Below, in pieces: positions 51,269-58,863 of a stretch of 64,000 bases of DNA. This DNA comes from Actibacterium naphthalenivorans (lineage in GTDB: Bacteria > Pseudomonadota > Alphaproteobacteria > Rhodobacterales > Rhodobacteraceae). Location: assembly GCF_014196965.1 (NCBI RefSeq), contig NZ_JACIEQ010000002.1:372001-436000 (forward strand). The letters are read 5' to 3'. Each line of letters begins with the position of its first letter. The stretch's first letter is position 1. The translations under genes were made by a program, and so were the position numbers. Below the pieces are notes generated by a model, which saw only the letters and a program-made list of their open reading frames with translations, ran no database searches and was not told the origin of the DNA.

Positions 51269-52159
51269 ATGCGCCGCGCCCTTCCCGCTCTTGTCATTGT
51301 GTTTGCCGCCGGTCTGGCCCTGTTCTGGTGGATCACCGCGCCCGGCACCGTACCCCCGGACAAGTTCGCGGGGCTGACAGGCGATCGCACGCGCGGCGAA
51401 CAGGTGTTCTGGGCCGCCGGATGCGCCTCTTGCCATGCGGCGGAAAACGCCAGTGGCGACGACAAGCTTAAACTTGGCGGCGGCCAGCGCTTTCCAAGCG
51501 ATTTCGGAACCTTCCGCGCGCCCAACATCTCGCCCGACCCTCGGGTCGGCATCGGCGGGTGGAGCGTGATCGAGCTTGCCAATGCGATGATGCGCGGCGT
51601 CTCGCCCGAGGGCGCGCATTACTACCCCGCCTTCCCCTATACGTCTTACGCCAATGCCGCGCCGCAGGATGTGGTCGATCTGAAGACGTTTCTCGACACG
51701 CTGCCGCCCGTCGCCACCCCGAGCGAGGCGCATGAGCTGTCTTTCCCCTTCACCATCCGCCGGTTGCTGGGCGGGTGGAAATTCCTGTTCGCGAACAAGG
51801 GCTGGGTGATGGAAGGTGACCTGACACCTGAACTGATGCGCGGCCGCTATCTGGTCGAGGCGCTGGGCCATTGCGGCGAATGCCACACCCCGCGCAACGC
51901 GCTGGGCGGGGCAAGGCGCGATGCCTGGCTGGGCGGCGCGCCGAACCCCGGCGGGCAAGGCACCATTCCCAACATCACCCCGGCGCGGCTGACCTGGTCG
52001 GCGCAGGATATCGCCTATTACCTTGAAACCGGCTTCACCCCGGAATTCGATACCGCCGGCGGGCACATGGCCCCGGTCATTGAGAATTTGGCCAAACTTC
52101 CGGCCGAAGACCGGGCGGCGATCGCGGCCTATCTGAAAGCGGTTCCGCCGGTCGAGTGA
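51269..52159 (+). CDS. diheme cytochrome c, membrane-anchored
   Basis: 296 residues. N-terminal hydrophobic segment MRRALPALVIVFAAGLALFWWIT is a signal or anchor. Two haem c sites: CASCHAAENASGDDKL (about 51-66) and CGECHTPRNALGG (about 203-215), each with likely Met ligands downstream (GHMAPVIENL). It resembles cytochrome subunits of alcohol/aldehyde dehydrogenases, but no catalytic subunit is near, so the electron donor is unknown. Pairs with the class II cytochrome upstream. Confidence 0.92.
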   Translation: MRRALPALVIVFAAGLALFWWITAPGTVPPDKFAGLTGDRTRGEQVFWAAGCASCHAAENASGDDKLKLGGGQRFPSDFGTFRAPNISPDPRVGIGGWSVIELANAMMRGVSPEGAHYYPAFPYTSYANAAPQDVVDLKTFLDTLPPVATPSEAHELSFPFTIRRLLGGWKFLFANKGWVMEGDLTPELMRGRYLVEALGHCGECHTPRNALGGARRDAWLGGAPNPGGQGTIPNITPARLTWSAQDIAYYLETGFTPEFDTAGGHMAPVIENLAKLPAEDRAAIAAYLKAVPPVE

Positions 52160-52165
52160 CGCGGG

Positions 52166-53116
52166 CTAGACGCGACCCAGCTTTTTCAGCCGTGCCGCGC
52201 GAAGCTGCGCGAAATCATCCCCCGCGTGATAGGACGACCGCGTCAGCGGCGTGGCCGAAACCATCAGGAAGCCCTTGCCATAGGCGGCCTTTTCATAGGC
52301 CTTGAATTCATCGGGCGTTACGAAACGGTCTACCACGTGATGCTTGGGCGTGGGCTGCAGATACTGGCCGATGGTCAGGAAATCCACATCCGCCGCGCGC
52401 ATGTCATCCATCACCTGAAGCACCGACTGGCGATCCTCCCCGAGGCCGACCATGATGCCGGATTTGGTGAACATCGCCGGGTCGATCTCCTTGACCCGCT
52501 GCAACAGCCGGAGCGAGTGGAAATAGCGCGCGCCGGGGCGCACCTGCGGATAGAGCCCCGGCACGGTTTCAAGATTGTGGTTGAAGACGTCCGGCCTGGC
52601 CGCGACCACCACTTCCAGCGCTTGCGCGTCGCATTTCAGGAAATCGGGGGTCAGGATTTCGATCGTGGTGTCCGGCGCCTGGCGGCGTACGGCGCGAATG
52701 GTCTGGGCGAAATGCTCGGCCCCGCCATCATCCACGTCGTCGCGATCCACCGAGGTGATCACCACATGATTCAGCCCAAGCTTTTTCACCGCATCGGCCA
52801 CCCGGCCCGGCTCGAACACATCCAGCGTGTCGGGCCGCCCGGTGGCGACGTTGCAGAAGGTGCAGCCGCGGGTGCAGATCTCGCCCATGATCATCATGGT
52901 GGCATGGCCCTGCGACCAGCATTCACCGACATTGGGGCAGCCGGCCTCTTCGCAGACAGTGACGAGCTTGTGCTCGCGCATGATCTTGTGGGTCTCGCGA
53001 TAGCCCTGAGAGGTGGGGGCCTTGACCCTGATCCAATCAGGCTTTCGCGGCTGCTGGGTATCGGGCCGGTGCGCCTTTTCGGGATGACGCTGCCCCGGGA
53101 TTTTCAGATCGCGCAT
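52166..53116 (-). CDS. lipA: lipoyl synthase
   Basis: Radical SAM enzyme that inserts two sulfurs into octanoyl groups to form lipoate. 316 residues. Auxiliary-cluster motif [13 protein letters not shown] (CX4CX5C, about 55-67), radical SAM motif CTRGCTFC (CX3CX2C, about 82-89), plus the C-terminal [10 protein letters not shown]. The reaction consumes Fe-S clusters, tying it to the suf locus in the same window. Convergent with the cytochrome gene (6-bp gap). Confidence 0.97.
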   Translation of the reverse strand: MRDLKIPGQRHPEKAHRPDTQQPRKPDWIRVKAPTSQGYRETHKIMREHKLVTVCEEAGCPNVGECWSQGHATMMIMGEICTRGCTFCNVATGRPDTLDVFEPGRVADAVKKLGLNHVVITSVDRDDVDDGGAEHFAQTIRAVRRQAPDTTIEILTPDFLKCDAQALEVVVAARPDVFNHNLETVPGLYPQVRPGARYFHSLRLLQRVKEIDPAMFTKSGIMVGLGEDRQSVLQVMDDMRAADVDFLTIGQYLQPTPKHHVVDRFVTPDEFKAYEKAAYGKGFLMVSATPLTRSSYHAGDDFAQLRAARLKKLGRV

Positions 53117-53227
53117 GAAACACCTCTTTGCTGCTCTTTACTTAACCGTCCCTGCACAAAATGTAACGCCCGATTTCGCATAGCCGGGTTGAACCGCGAA
53201 AACCGGGGAACAGAGATTGAGACTTAG

Positions 53228-53242
53228 TTGGAATCGTTCTAA
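53228..53242. promoter_or_regulatory. Irr/ICE-like box upstream of the peroxiredoxin gene
   Basis: TTGGAATCGTTCTAA, 74-88 bases upstream of the peroxiredoxin start. GAATCGTTCTA (53231-53241) differs at one base from GAATTGTTCTA (29080-29090) in the iscR promoter palindrome. It is an imperfect copy of TTAGAA-N3-TTCTAA. Shared control is an inference. Confidence 0.4.
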
Positions 53243-53315
53243 TCAATGCCGCAGCGCCGCGTTGCACCCGCAGAACCGAGTCGCGCGGCAGGGAACAACT
53301 GAGAGAGGATCCGCC

Positions 53316-53864
53316 ATGAACCCCGGCTACAAACTGCCCGAAGTGACCTTCCACACCCGCGTCCGCGACGACAGCATCGGCGGACCCAACCCGTTCAAGT
53401 GGGAAGACAAGACCACTTCCGACTATTTCGCGGGCAAGCGGGTTGTTCTGTTCTCGCTCCCCGGTGCGTTCACGCCCACCTGCTCCACCTATCAGCTTCC
53501 CGGCTACGAGAACGGCTTTGCTGATTTCGCCGAGCAGGGCATCGATGCGATCTACTGCATGTCGGTCAACGACAGCTTCGTCATGAACAAATGGGCCGAG
53601 GCCCAGGGTATCAACAACGTCAAGGTCATCCCCGACGGCTCGGGCGAGTTCACCCGCCGTGTCGGCATGCTGGTCAACAAGGACAACCTGGGCTTCGGCA
53701 TGCGCTCGTGGCGCTATGCCGCCGTCATCAATGACGGCGTGGTCGAGGCATGGTTCGAAGAGCCCGGCCTGTGCGACAACCACGGCGAAGACCCCTATGG
53801 CGTGTCCTCGCCCGAGACCGTTCTGAACTGGCTGAAATCCGACGCCAGCGAAAAGGCCGCCTGA
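53316..53864 (+). CDS. peroxiredoxin (Prx5 type)
   Basis: Thiol peroxidase reducing hydrogen peroxide and organic peroxides. 182 residues. The peroxidatic Cys is in LPGAFTPTCSTYQLPGYE (about 43-60), the classic Prx5/AhpE motif, preceded by the glycine-rich VRDDSIGGPNPFKWE. Start at ATG 53316 behind AGAGAGGA. Neighbours oxyR (converging, 10-bp gap) and katA form a peroxide-defence block with it. Confidence 0.95.
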   Translation: MNPGYKLPEVTFHTRVRDDSIGGPNPFKWEDKTTSDYFAGKRVVLFSLPGAFTPTCSTYQLPGYENGFADFAEQGIDAIYCMSVNDSFVMNKWAEAQGINNVKVIPDGSGEFTRRVGMLVNKDNLGFGMRSWRYAAVINDGVVEAWFEEPGLCDNHGEDPYGVSSPETVLNWLKSDASEKAA

Positions 53865-53874
53865 GCCTTCGCCA

Positions 53875-54816
53875 TCACGCGCCGGGCGGAGAGGCCCGGC
53901 GCGCCTGATCCAGCAGGCTCTCGCCCGCTTCGCGCAGAATCTCTGCCAGATCCCGGAACCATCCGTCATCACGCGACAAACGCCGTCGGACAAGACCGAT
54001 GGTGCGGCGCGGCTGCGGCTCTTCGAACCGGCGGATCGCCAGGTGCCCTGTCGAGGCGGTTTCGCTTTTCAGCCCGATCTCGGGCAGGAAGGTCAGCCCG
54101 AACCCCTCTGCCACCAGCCCGCACAGCGTGGCCAGCGACGACGCCCCCAGATCGACCCGCGTCTGCGACCGTTTGAGCGCGCACACCTCCAGCGCCTGAT
54201 CGGCCAGGCAATGCCCCTCTTCCAGCAACAGCAGCCGGTCCGGGTTCAGCTCGGTGGGTTTCAGCCCCTCGGTCTGCCCGTCCAGCGCCGAAAGCTGCGC
54301 CTCTGATCCGGCCAGCAGGAACCGGTCTTCGAACAGCGCCTCCTCGACCAGATGATCCATATGGCTGGGAATGGCGATGACCGCCGCGTCCAGCAGCCCC
54401 TCGCCCAGATCATTCAGCAACCGTTCGGTGCGTGCCTCGCGCACGCCCAGTTCCAGCGACGTGTCGCGCGTGCGCAGCAGCGGCAGCGCCACCGGGATGA
54501 GATAGGGCGCCACCGTCGGGATCACGCCCAGCGTCAGCTTGCCCGCCAGCCCCTTTTGCCAGCGCGCCGAAAGTTGCAACGCGCGCATCTCCTCCATGAT
54601 CCTGCGGGCATGGCGCAACAACTCGTGCCCGGCCGGGGTCAGCACGATCTTGCGCGGCTGCCGTTCGACCAGTTGCGCGCCAAGCTGCGCCTCGAGCTCC
54701 TTGATCTGAACCGAGAGTGCCGGCTGCGACACATGCATCTGCGCCGCCGCGCGGCCGAAGTTGCGCGCCTCGGCCAGGGCGATGAAATAGCTGAGCTGCC
54801 GGAAGGTGATATTCAT
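53875..54816 (-). CDS. oxyR: LysR-family peroxide regulator OxyR
   Basis: 313 residues. N-terminal LysR HTH (ITFRQLSYFIALAEARNFGRAAAQMHVSQPALSVQIKELEAQLG). The regulatory domain keeps the redox cysteine pair in EEGHCLADQALEVCA (about 200-214), matching E. coli OxyR C199 and C208. Divergent from katA (95-bp gap) and converging on the peroxiredoxin gene; both are likely targets. Confidence 0.94.
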   Translation of the reverse strand: MNITFRQLSYFIALAEARNFGRAAAQMHVSQPALSVQIKELEAQLGAQLVERQPRKIVLTPAGHELLRHARRIMEEMRALQLSARWQKGLAGKLTLGVIPTVAPYLIPVALPLLRTRDTSLELGVREARTERLLNDLGEGLLDAAVIAIPSHMDHLVEEALFEDRFLLAGSEAQLSALDGQTEGLKPTELNPDRLLLLEEGHCLADQALEVCALKRSQTRVDLGASSLATLCGLVAEGFGLTFLPEIGLKSETASTGHLAIRRFEEPQPRRTIGLVRRRLSRDDGWFRDLAEILREAGESLLDQARRASPPGA

Positions 54817-54911
54817 AATGATATGTTATCAAAACGGTAATTAAATGCAATTTCTAATTATAGCTAAACTCTGGCACAAGTCTGGCATCGAATTTGTTCC
54901 GGGAGGCACCC
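54817..54911. promoter_or_regulatory. oxyR-katA divergent promoter region
   Basis: AT-rich 95-bp gap expected to hold an OxyR operator. TTATAGCTAA around 54858-54867 and a direct repeat CTGGCA at 54871-54876 and 54882-54887 (11-base spacing) are the most notable features. I cannot fix the operator bases from sequence alone. Confidence 0.45.
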
Positions 54912-56378
54912 ATGTCCGACACCAAACGCTTGACGACCACAGCCGGCGCACCGATCGCCGACAACCAGAATTCCCTGACCGCGGGCGCCCATGGCCCGCT
55001 GCTGATGCAGGATTACCAGCTGCTCGAAAAACTGGCCCACCAGAACCGAGAGCGCATCCCCGAGCGGGTCGTTCACGCCAAGGGCTGGGGCGCCTTCGGC
55101 ACGCTGCGCATCACCGGGGACATTTCGGCATATACCCGCGCCAAGGCGCTGCAGCCCGGCACGGAAACCCCCATGCTGGCACGGTTTTCCACCGTGGCCG
55201 GTGAAATGGGCGCCGCGGATCACGAGCGTGACGTGCGCGGCTTTGCCCTGAAGTTCTACACCGAGGAAGGCAACTGGGATCTGGTGGGCAACAACACGCC
55301 CGTGTTCTTCATCCGCGACCCCTATAAGTTCCCCGATTTCATCCACACCCAGAAACGCCATCCGCGCAGCAACCTGCGCTCGCCCACGGCGATGTGGGAT
55401 TTCTGGTCGCTCAGCCCCGAATCGCTGCATCAGGTGAGCATCCTGATGTCCGACCGCGGCCTGCCCCGGACCCCGGTGAACATGAACGGCTACGGCAGCC
55501 ACACCTATTCGCTTTGGAACGACGCGGGCGAACGGTTCTGGGTGAAGTTCCACTTCAAGACCCAGCAGGGCCACAGCCACTACACCAACCGCGAGGGAGA
55601 GGAGATCGTCGGGAAAACCCGCGAAGGCTATCAGGAGGCGCTGTTCGGCATGATCGAGGCGGGCGAGTTCCCGCGCTGGACGCTGCAGGTTCAGATCATG
55701 CCCGAGGCAGATGCCGAAAAAACCCCCTATAACCCGTTCGATCTGACCAAGGTCTGGCCCCATGCCGATTACCCGCCGATCGAGATCGGGGTGATGGAGC
55801 TGAACCGCAACCCCGACAATTACTTCGCCGAGATCGAGCAGGCCGCCTTCAGCCCGTCGAACATTGTGCCCGGCATCGGCCACAGCCCCGACAAGATGCT
55901 GCAGGCGCGGGTGTTTTCCTATGCCGACGCCCATCGCTATCGGCTGGGCACCCATTACGAGGCGCTCCCGGTCAACCAGCCGAAATGCCCGGTGCATCAC
56001 TATCACAAGGACGGCAGCATGAACTTTTTCGGGCAGAAGACCGGGGCGGTGGATGCCTATTACGAACCCAACTCGATGGGCGGCGCGACAGAGGATCCGT
56101 CGGTCATGGAGCCGCCGCTGAAGATCTCGGGGGATGCGGCGCGCTATAACCACCGCGACGGCAACGATGACTACAGCCAGCCCCGGGCGCTGCACGATCT
56201 GATGACCGACGATCAGCGCGCGCGGCTTTACATGAACACCGCGGAATCGATGCAGGGCGTGCCGCAGCACATCATCGACAGGGCGCTGGCGAATTATGAC
56301 AAGGTCAGCCCCGCCTACGGCGATGGCATCCGCGCGGCGCTGAGGGAACTGGCCGGCGCAAGGGCCGCCGCCGAATAG
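54912..56378 (+). CDS. katA: catalase (small-subunit, KatA type)
   Basis: 488-residue monofunctional haem catalase. Distal His in [16 protein letters not shown] (about 48-63), distal Asn in [13 protein letters not shown], proximal Tyr in [17 protein letters not shown] (about 337-353). No extra C-terminal domain, unlike the katE product. Start at ATG 54912 behind GGGAGG; divergent from oxyR, so peroxide induction is likely. A GC-rich hairpin follows at 56400. Confidence 0.96.
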   Translation: MSDTKRLTTTAGAPIADNQNSLTAGAHGPLLMQDYQLLEKLAHQNRERIPERVVHAKGWGAFGTLRITGDISAYTRAKALQPGTETPMLARFSTVAGEMGAADHERDVRGFALKFYTEEGNWDLVGNNTPVFFIRDPYKFPDFIHTQKRHPRSNLRSPTAMWDFWSLSPESLHQVSILMSDRGLPRTPVNMNGYGSHTYSLWNDAGERFWVKFHFKTQQGHSHYTNREGEEIVGKTREGYQEALFGMIEAGEFPRWTLQVQIMPEADAEKTPYNPFDLTKVWPHADYPPIEIGVMELNRNPDNYFAEIEQAAFSPSNIVPGIGHSPDKMLQARVFSYADAHRYRLGTHYEALPVNQPKCPVHHYHKDGSMNFFGQKTGAVDAYYEPNSMGGATEDPSVMEPPLKISGDAARYNHRDGNDDYSQPRALHDLMTDDQRARLYMNTAESMQGVPQHIIDRALANYDKVSPAYGDGIRAALRELAGARAAAE

Positions 56379-56399
56379 GCGCGTACGGAAGGCCGGCAA

Positions 56400-56424
56400 G
56401 GGCGCCCCGTCGCGGGGCGCCCTT
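56400..56424 (+). terminator. hairpin after katA, possible terminator
   Basis: GGGCGCCCC (56400-56408) and GGGGCGCCC (56414-56422) with a 5-base loop. Strong stem but only TT follows, so termination is not certain. Confidence 0.5.
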
Positions 56425-56500
56425 CGCGTGCGTGACGAAGCCATCTTGCCGCGCCCCCGCCATCGGCTATCCTGAGCGCGCCCAACGGTGGAAGACAGCC

Positions 56501-57217
56501 ATGCCAAGCCAGACCGATGCCGTGCCGCTGCGCCGGGTTCAGGAATACCTCAAACAGATCGTCTATGGCGGCAATGACGGGATCGTCACCACCTTTGCCA
56601 TCGTCGCCGGTTTCGCCGGGGCCAGCGCCGAGGGCGTGGCGCAGATCGGCGGGCTGGCGGTGCTGATCTTCGGCCTGGCCAATCTCTTTGCCGATGCGGT
56701 GTCGATGGGGCTGGGCGAATTCCTGTCCGCACGCTCCCAGCGTGAGCTCTACCGTGGCCAGAGGGCGGATCTGCTGCACCGCATGTCCGACCACCCGGCG
56801 GCCGAGCGCGCCCATCTCGGCCGGCTGCTACACGCGCGCGGCATGAGCCAGAGCGATGCCGATGCCGCCAGCGCGCTGATTGCGCGCCAGCCCACGCTTA
56901 TGGCCGAGCTGATCATGAAATACGACTCCGGCCTGAACGATCCCGACGGAGAGACCCCGGCCCTGAACGGGCTGGTCACCTTTCTGGCCTTCGTCGCCTT
57001 CGGCGTCATCCCGATCGTGCCCTATTTCCTGATGGAGGCCACGGATCACACCTTTCGCCTGTCGCTGCTGGCGACGCTGACCGCGCTGGCCGCCCTGGGC
57101 GCGCTGCGCGGCAACGCGACGGGCGAGCCACGGCTGCGCTCGATCGGCGAAACCGTGACCGTGGGCAGCGTCTGCGCCCTTGTCGCCTATCTGGTCGGGA
57201 TGATCGTGGGGGGCTGA
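56501..57217 (+). CDS. VIT1/CCC1 family iron/manganese transporter
   Basis: 238 residues, about five membrane helices. IVYGGNDGIVTTFAIVAGFAGAS (19-41) and FADAVSMGLGEFLSARSQRELY (about 65-86) carry the conserved Asp, Gly and Glu residues of the family, followed by a cytosolic metal-binding helix region (EELY...AERAHLGRLLHARGMS) and further helices. Exports or stores Fe2+/Mn2+. No ferritin-like domain is attached. Fits the iron/peroxide theme next to katA. Confidence 0.92.
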   Translation: MPSQTDAVPLRRVQEYLKQIVYGGNDGIVTTFAIVAGFAGASAEGVAQIGGLAVLIFGLANLFADAVSMGLGEFLSARSQRELYRGQRADLLHRMSDHPAAERAHLGRLLHARGMSQSDADAASALIARQPTLMAELIMKYDSGLNDPDGETPALNGLVTFLAFVAFGVIPIVPYFLMEATDHTFRLSLLATLTALAALGALRGNATGEPRLRSIGETVTVGSVCALVAYLVGMIVGG

Positions 57218-57219
57218 GC

Positions 57220-58347
57220 CTATCCGATCATGTTCGCCCGCCCGCCGCTCTGCTCGTCATAATGGCGGCGCAGACGTTGCAGCGCGATACGCAGCACGAT
57301 CTTGCCCGACCGCGCCGACCAGCCCATGCGCTTTTCCGCGGCCTCCATCCCCTCCAGGAAACAGCAGCAGCGCAGCACCACATCGCCCAGGCCCGGCCCC
57401 AGATCGCGCAGCGCCGCGGCCACCCTGTCGCGCGCGGCGCGCGGCCCGTCCGCCGGGCCGCCCGCGCCGCCGAAACCGCCGCGATCACCGCCGCTCAGGA
57501 ACCTGTCCCAGTTCTGGGTGACGCGCGGCCCCATCTGGGCCAGTTCGAAATCCTCACGCAGCCGTTCGCCGGCGCTGACCAGATCCGAGGTAAGGAACGG
57601 ATTGCCGCCCTTGTCCTTGCGCCGCGCCAGCAGCGCGAGCGGCGATTCCGCCAGATTGTAGCGCAGCTGGCGCGGCTCCTCATCGCCCGCGCCCATCACC
57701 GGACGCTCGGCCCATTCGCGGTGCTGTGCGCCGAAGGGGGTCTGCGCCTCGGCAAAACCTGCCACCGCGCGCGGCTCTTCGGCCAGGATGCGCTTCAGCG
57801 CCGCCCGGCCGGCGCCGGTGATCTGATAGGTCGTCACCCGGCCGCGGGTATGGCACGAAATCCAGTCTTTCAGCGCGAACGCCTCGGCCACCCCGCGTGA
57901 CACCACGGCGATGCGCGTCGTCTCTCCCTTCGCACCCTCCTTCAGCACCACCGCCTTTTCCAGATCCGGCGCGATCGCAAGAAACGCGCCCGTCTCGCAC
58001 AGGCGGCGCAGGATCCGCTTGGCCTCTCGGGTCACGGTTGCTTCATCGGAAGGGCTTTTGGAAGGTCGCATCGGTGCTGTCATGGCAGAGACATCCTCAC
58101 ATTTGTCCACGGAAAGAAGGGATCGGCCGAGCCGGAGCAGCGCGGAATCGATCAAAGGGTCGTCGCGGCGCTGCTCGATACGACGCACGTGCCGCAAGAT
58201 CGTCGACGGGTGGCGCCCGCTGTCGCGCGCAAGGGCACGGATCGGGCGCTGATCGACGGTATGCGCCAGGTACCACTGGGCGGAAACCGGCACCCAGGTC
58301 GGGCCGGGCATTGCCTGCGGTCTGTCATGCGTGATGTCCCCTATCAC
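57220..58347 (-). CDS. gafA: HTH-DUF6456 protein, candidate gene-transfer-agent activator GafA
   Basis: About 375 residues. An N-terminal helix-turn-helix lies around ARDSGRHPSTILRHVRRIEQRRDDP; a second winged-helix-like part (ILRRLCETGAFLAIAPDLEKAVVL ... TTYQITGAGRAALKRIL) follows; and the C-terminal ~150 residues, from PLALLARRKDKGGNPFLTSDLVSAGERLREDFELA to AEKRMGWSARSGKIVLRIALQRLRRHY, match DUF6456. In Rhodobacter capsulatus GafA has this layout and activates GTA genes. GTG 58347 has GGGGGAAA upstream; GTG 58404 and ATG 58311 are alternatives. A DUF6477 gene lies divergently, as next to R. capsulatus gafA. Confidence 0.82.
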   Translation of the reverse strand: MIGDITHDRPQAMPGPTWVPVSAQWYLAHTVDQRPIRALARDSGRHPSTILRHVRRIEQRRDDPLIDSALLRLGRSLLSVDKCEDVSAMTAPMRPSKSPSDEATVTREAKRILRRLCETGAFLAIAPDLEKAVVLKEGAKGETTRIAVVSRGVAEAFALKDWISCHTRGRVTTYQITGAGRAALKRILAEEPRAVAGFAEAQTPFGAQHREWAERPVMGAGDEEPRQLRYNLAESPLALLARRKDKGGNPFLTSDLVSAGERLREDFELAQMGPRVTQNWDRFLSGGDRGGFGGAGGPADGPRAARDRVAAALRDLGPGLGDVVLRCCCFLEGMEAAEKRMGWSARSGKIVLRIALQRLRRHYDEQSGGRANMIG

Positions 58348-58420
58348 AGATTTCCCCCGGTTGTGATTGGCGGCAACGCCCGGCTTCAGATCAGCCAAAT
58401 ACACGCTAAGGTTGTCTTTC

Positions 58421-58436
58421 TTACCAGAACCTTAAC
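58421..58436 (-). promoter_or_regulatory. CtrA-like box upstream of the gafA candidate
   Basis: TTAC (58421-58424), seven bases, TTAAC (58432-58436): one mismatch from TTAA-N7-TTAAC. It is 17-90 bases upstream of the candidate gafA starts. CtrA is known to act on R. capsulatus gafA. Confidence 0.5.
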
Positions 58437-58569
58437 AAATCGGCCGATCCCTATGATTGTATTTAATTGATAAAGGGCTCTGAAACCTCCGAACGGTGAA
58501 ACGGCGCAAAATGCAACACGCGCCCAGGTTGTATCATTCTGCAGCGGTCAGAACTCAAAGAGGTATCGC

Positions 58570-58863
58570 ATGTCCGACCCGCTCAGCATTCTCAAGACGC
58601 TCCGCCGCCCCCGCCTTCTGATCCGCGCCGCCCGGTTCGGGCTGACCGACTATCGCCGCGAGCGGGATCTTTCGCGCCTGATGAAATGCGTCCGCCTGCC
58701 CTCGCCGCTTCAATCGCTGGGCGCGCTGCTGGAGCAGGAAGAGCAGATGGAGGCGACACGCAAATCGGGCGACGCGACCTATTCGGTCGCGCGCCATATC
58801 GAAGTGCTGATCGCGTTGATGGCAGAGGCCCGGCTGTTGCCGCGCCCCGACGCGCGCCCCTAG
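58570..58863 (+). CDS. DUF6477 family small protein
   Basis: 97 residues, basic and helical: MSDPLSILKTLRRPRLLIRAARFGLTDYRRERDLSRLM, then LLEQEEQMEATRKSGDATYSVARHIEVLIALMAEARLLPRP. This is a Rhodobacterales-restricted family (DUF6477) seen beside DUF6456/gafA genes. It lies divergent from the gafA candidate across about 220 bp and overlaps the convergent mttB-type gene by 4 bp. Function unknown; a role in GTA regulation or assembly is possible. Confidence 0.85.
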   Translation: MSDPLSILKTLRRPRLLIRAARFGLTDYRRERDLSRLMKCVRLPSPLQSLGALLEQEEQMEATRKSGDATYSVARHIEVLIALMAEARLLPRPDARP

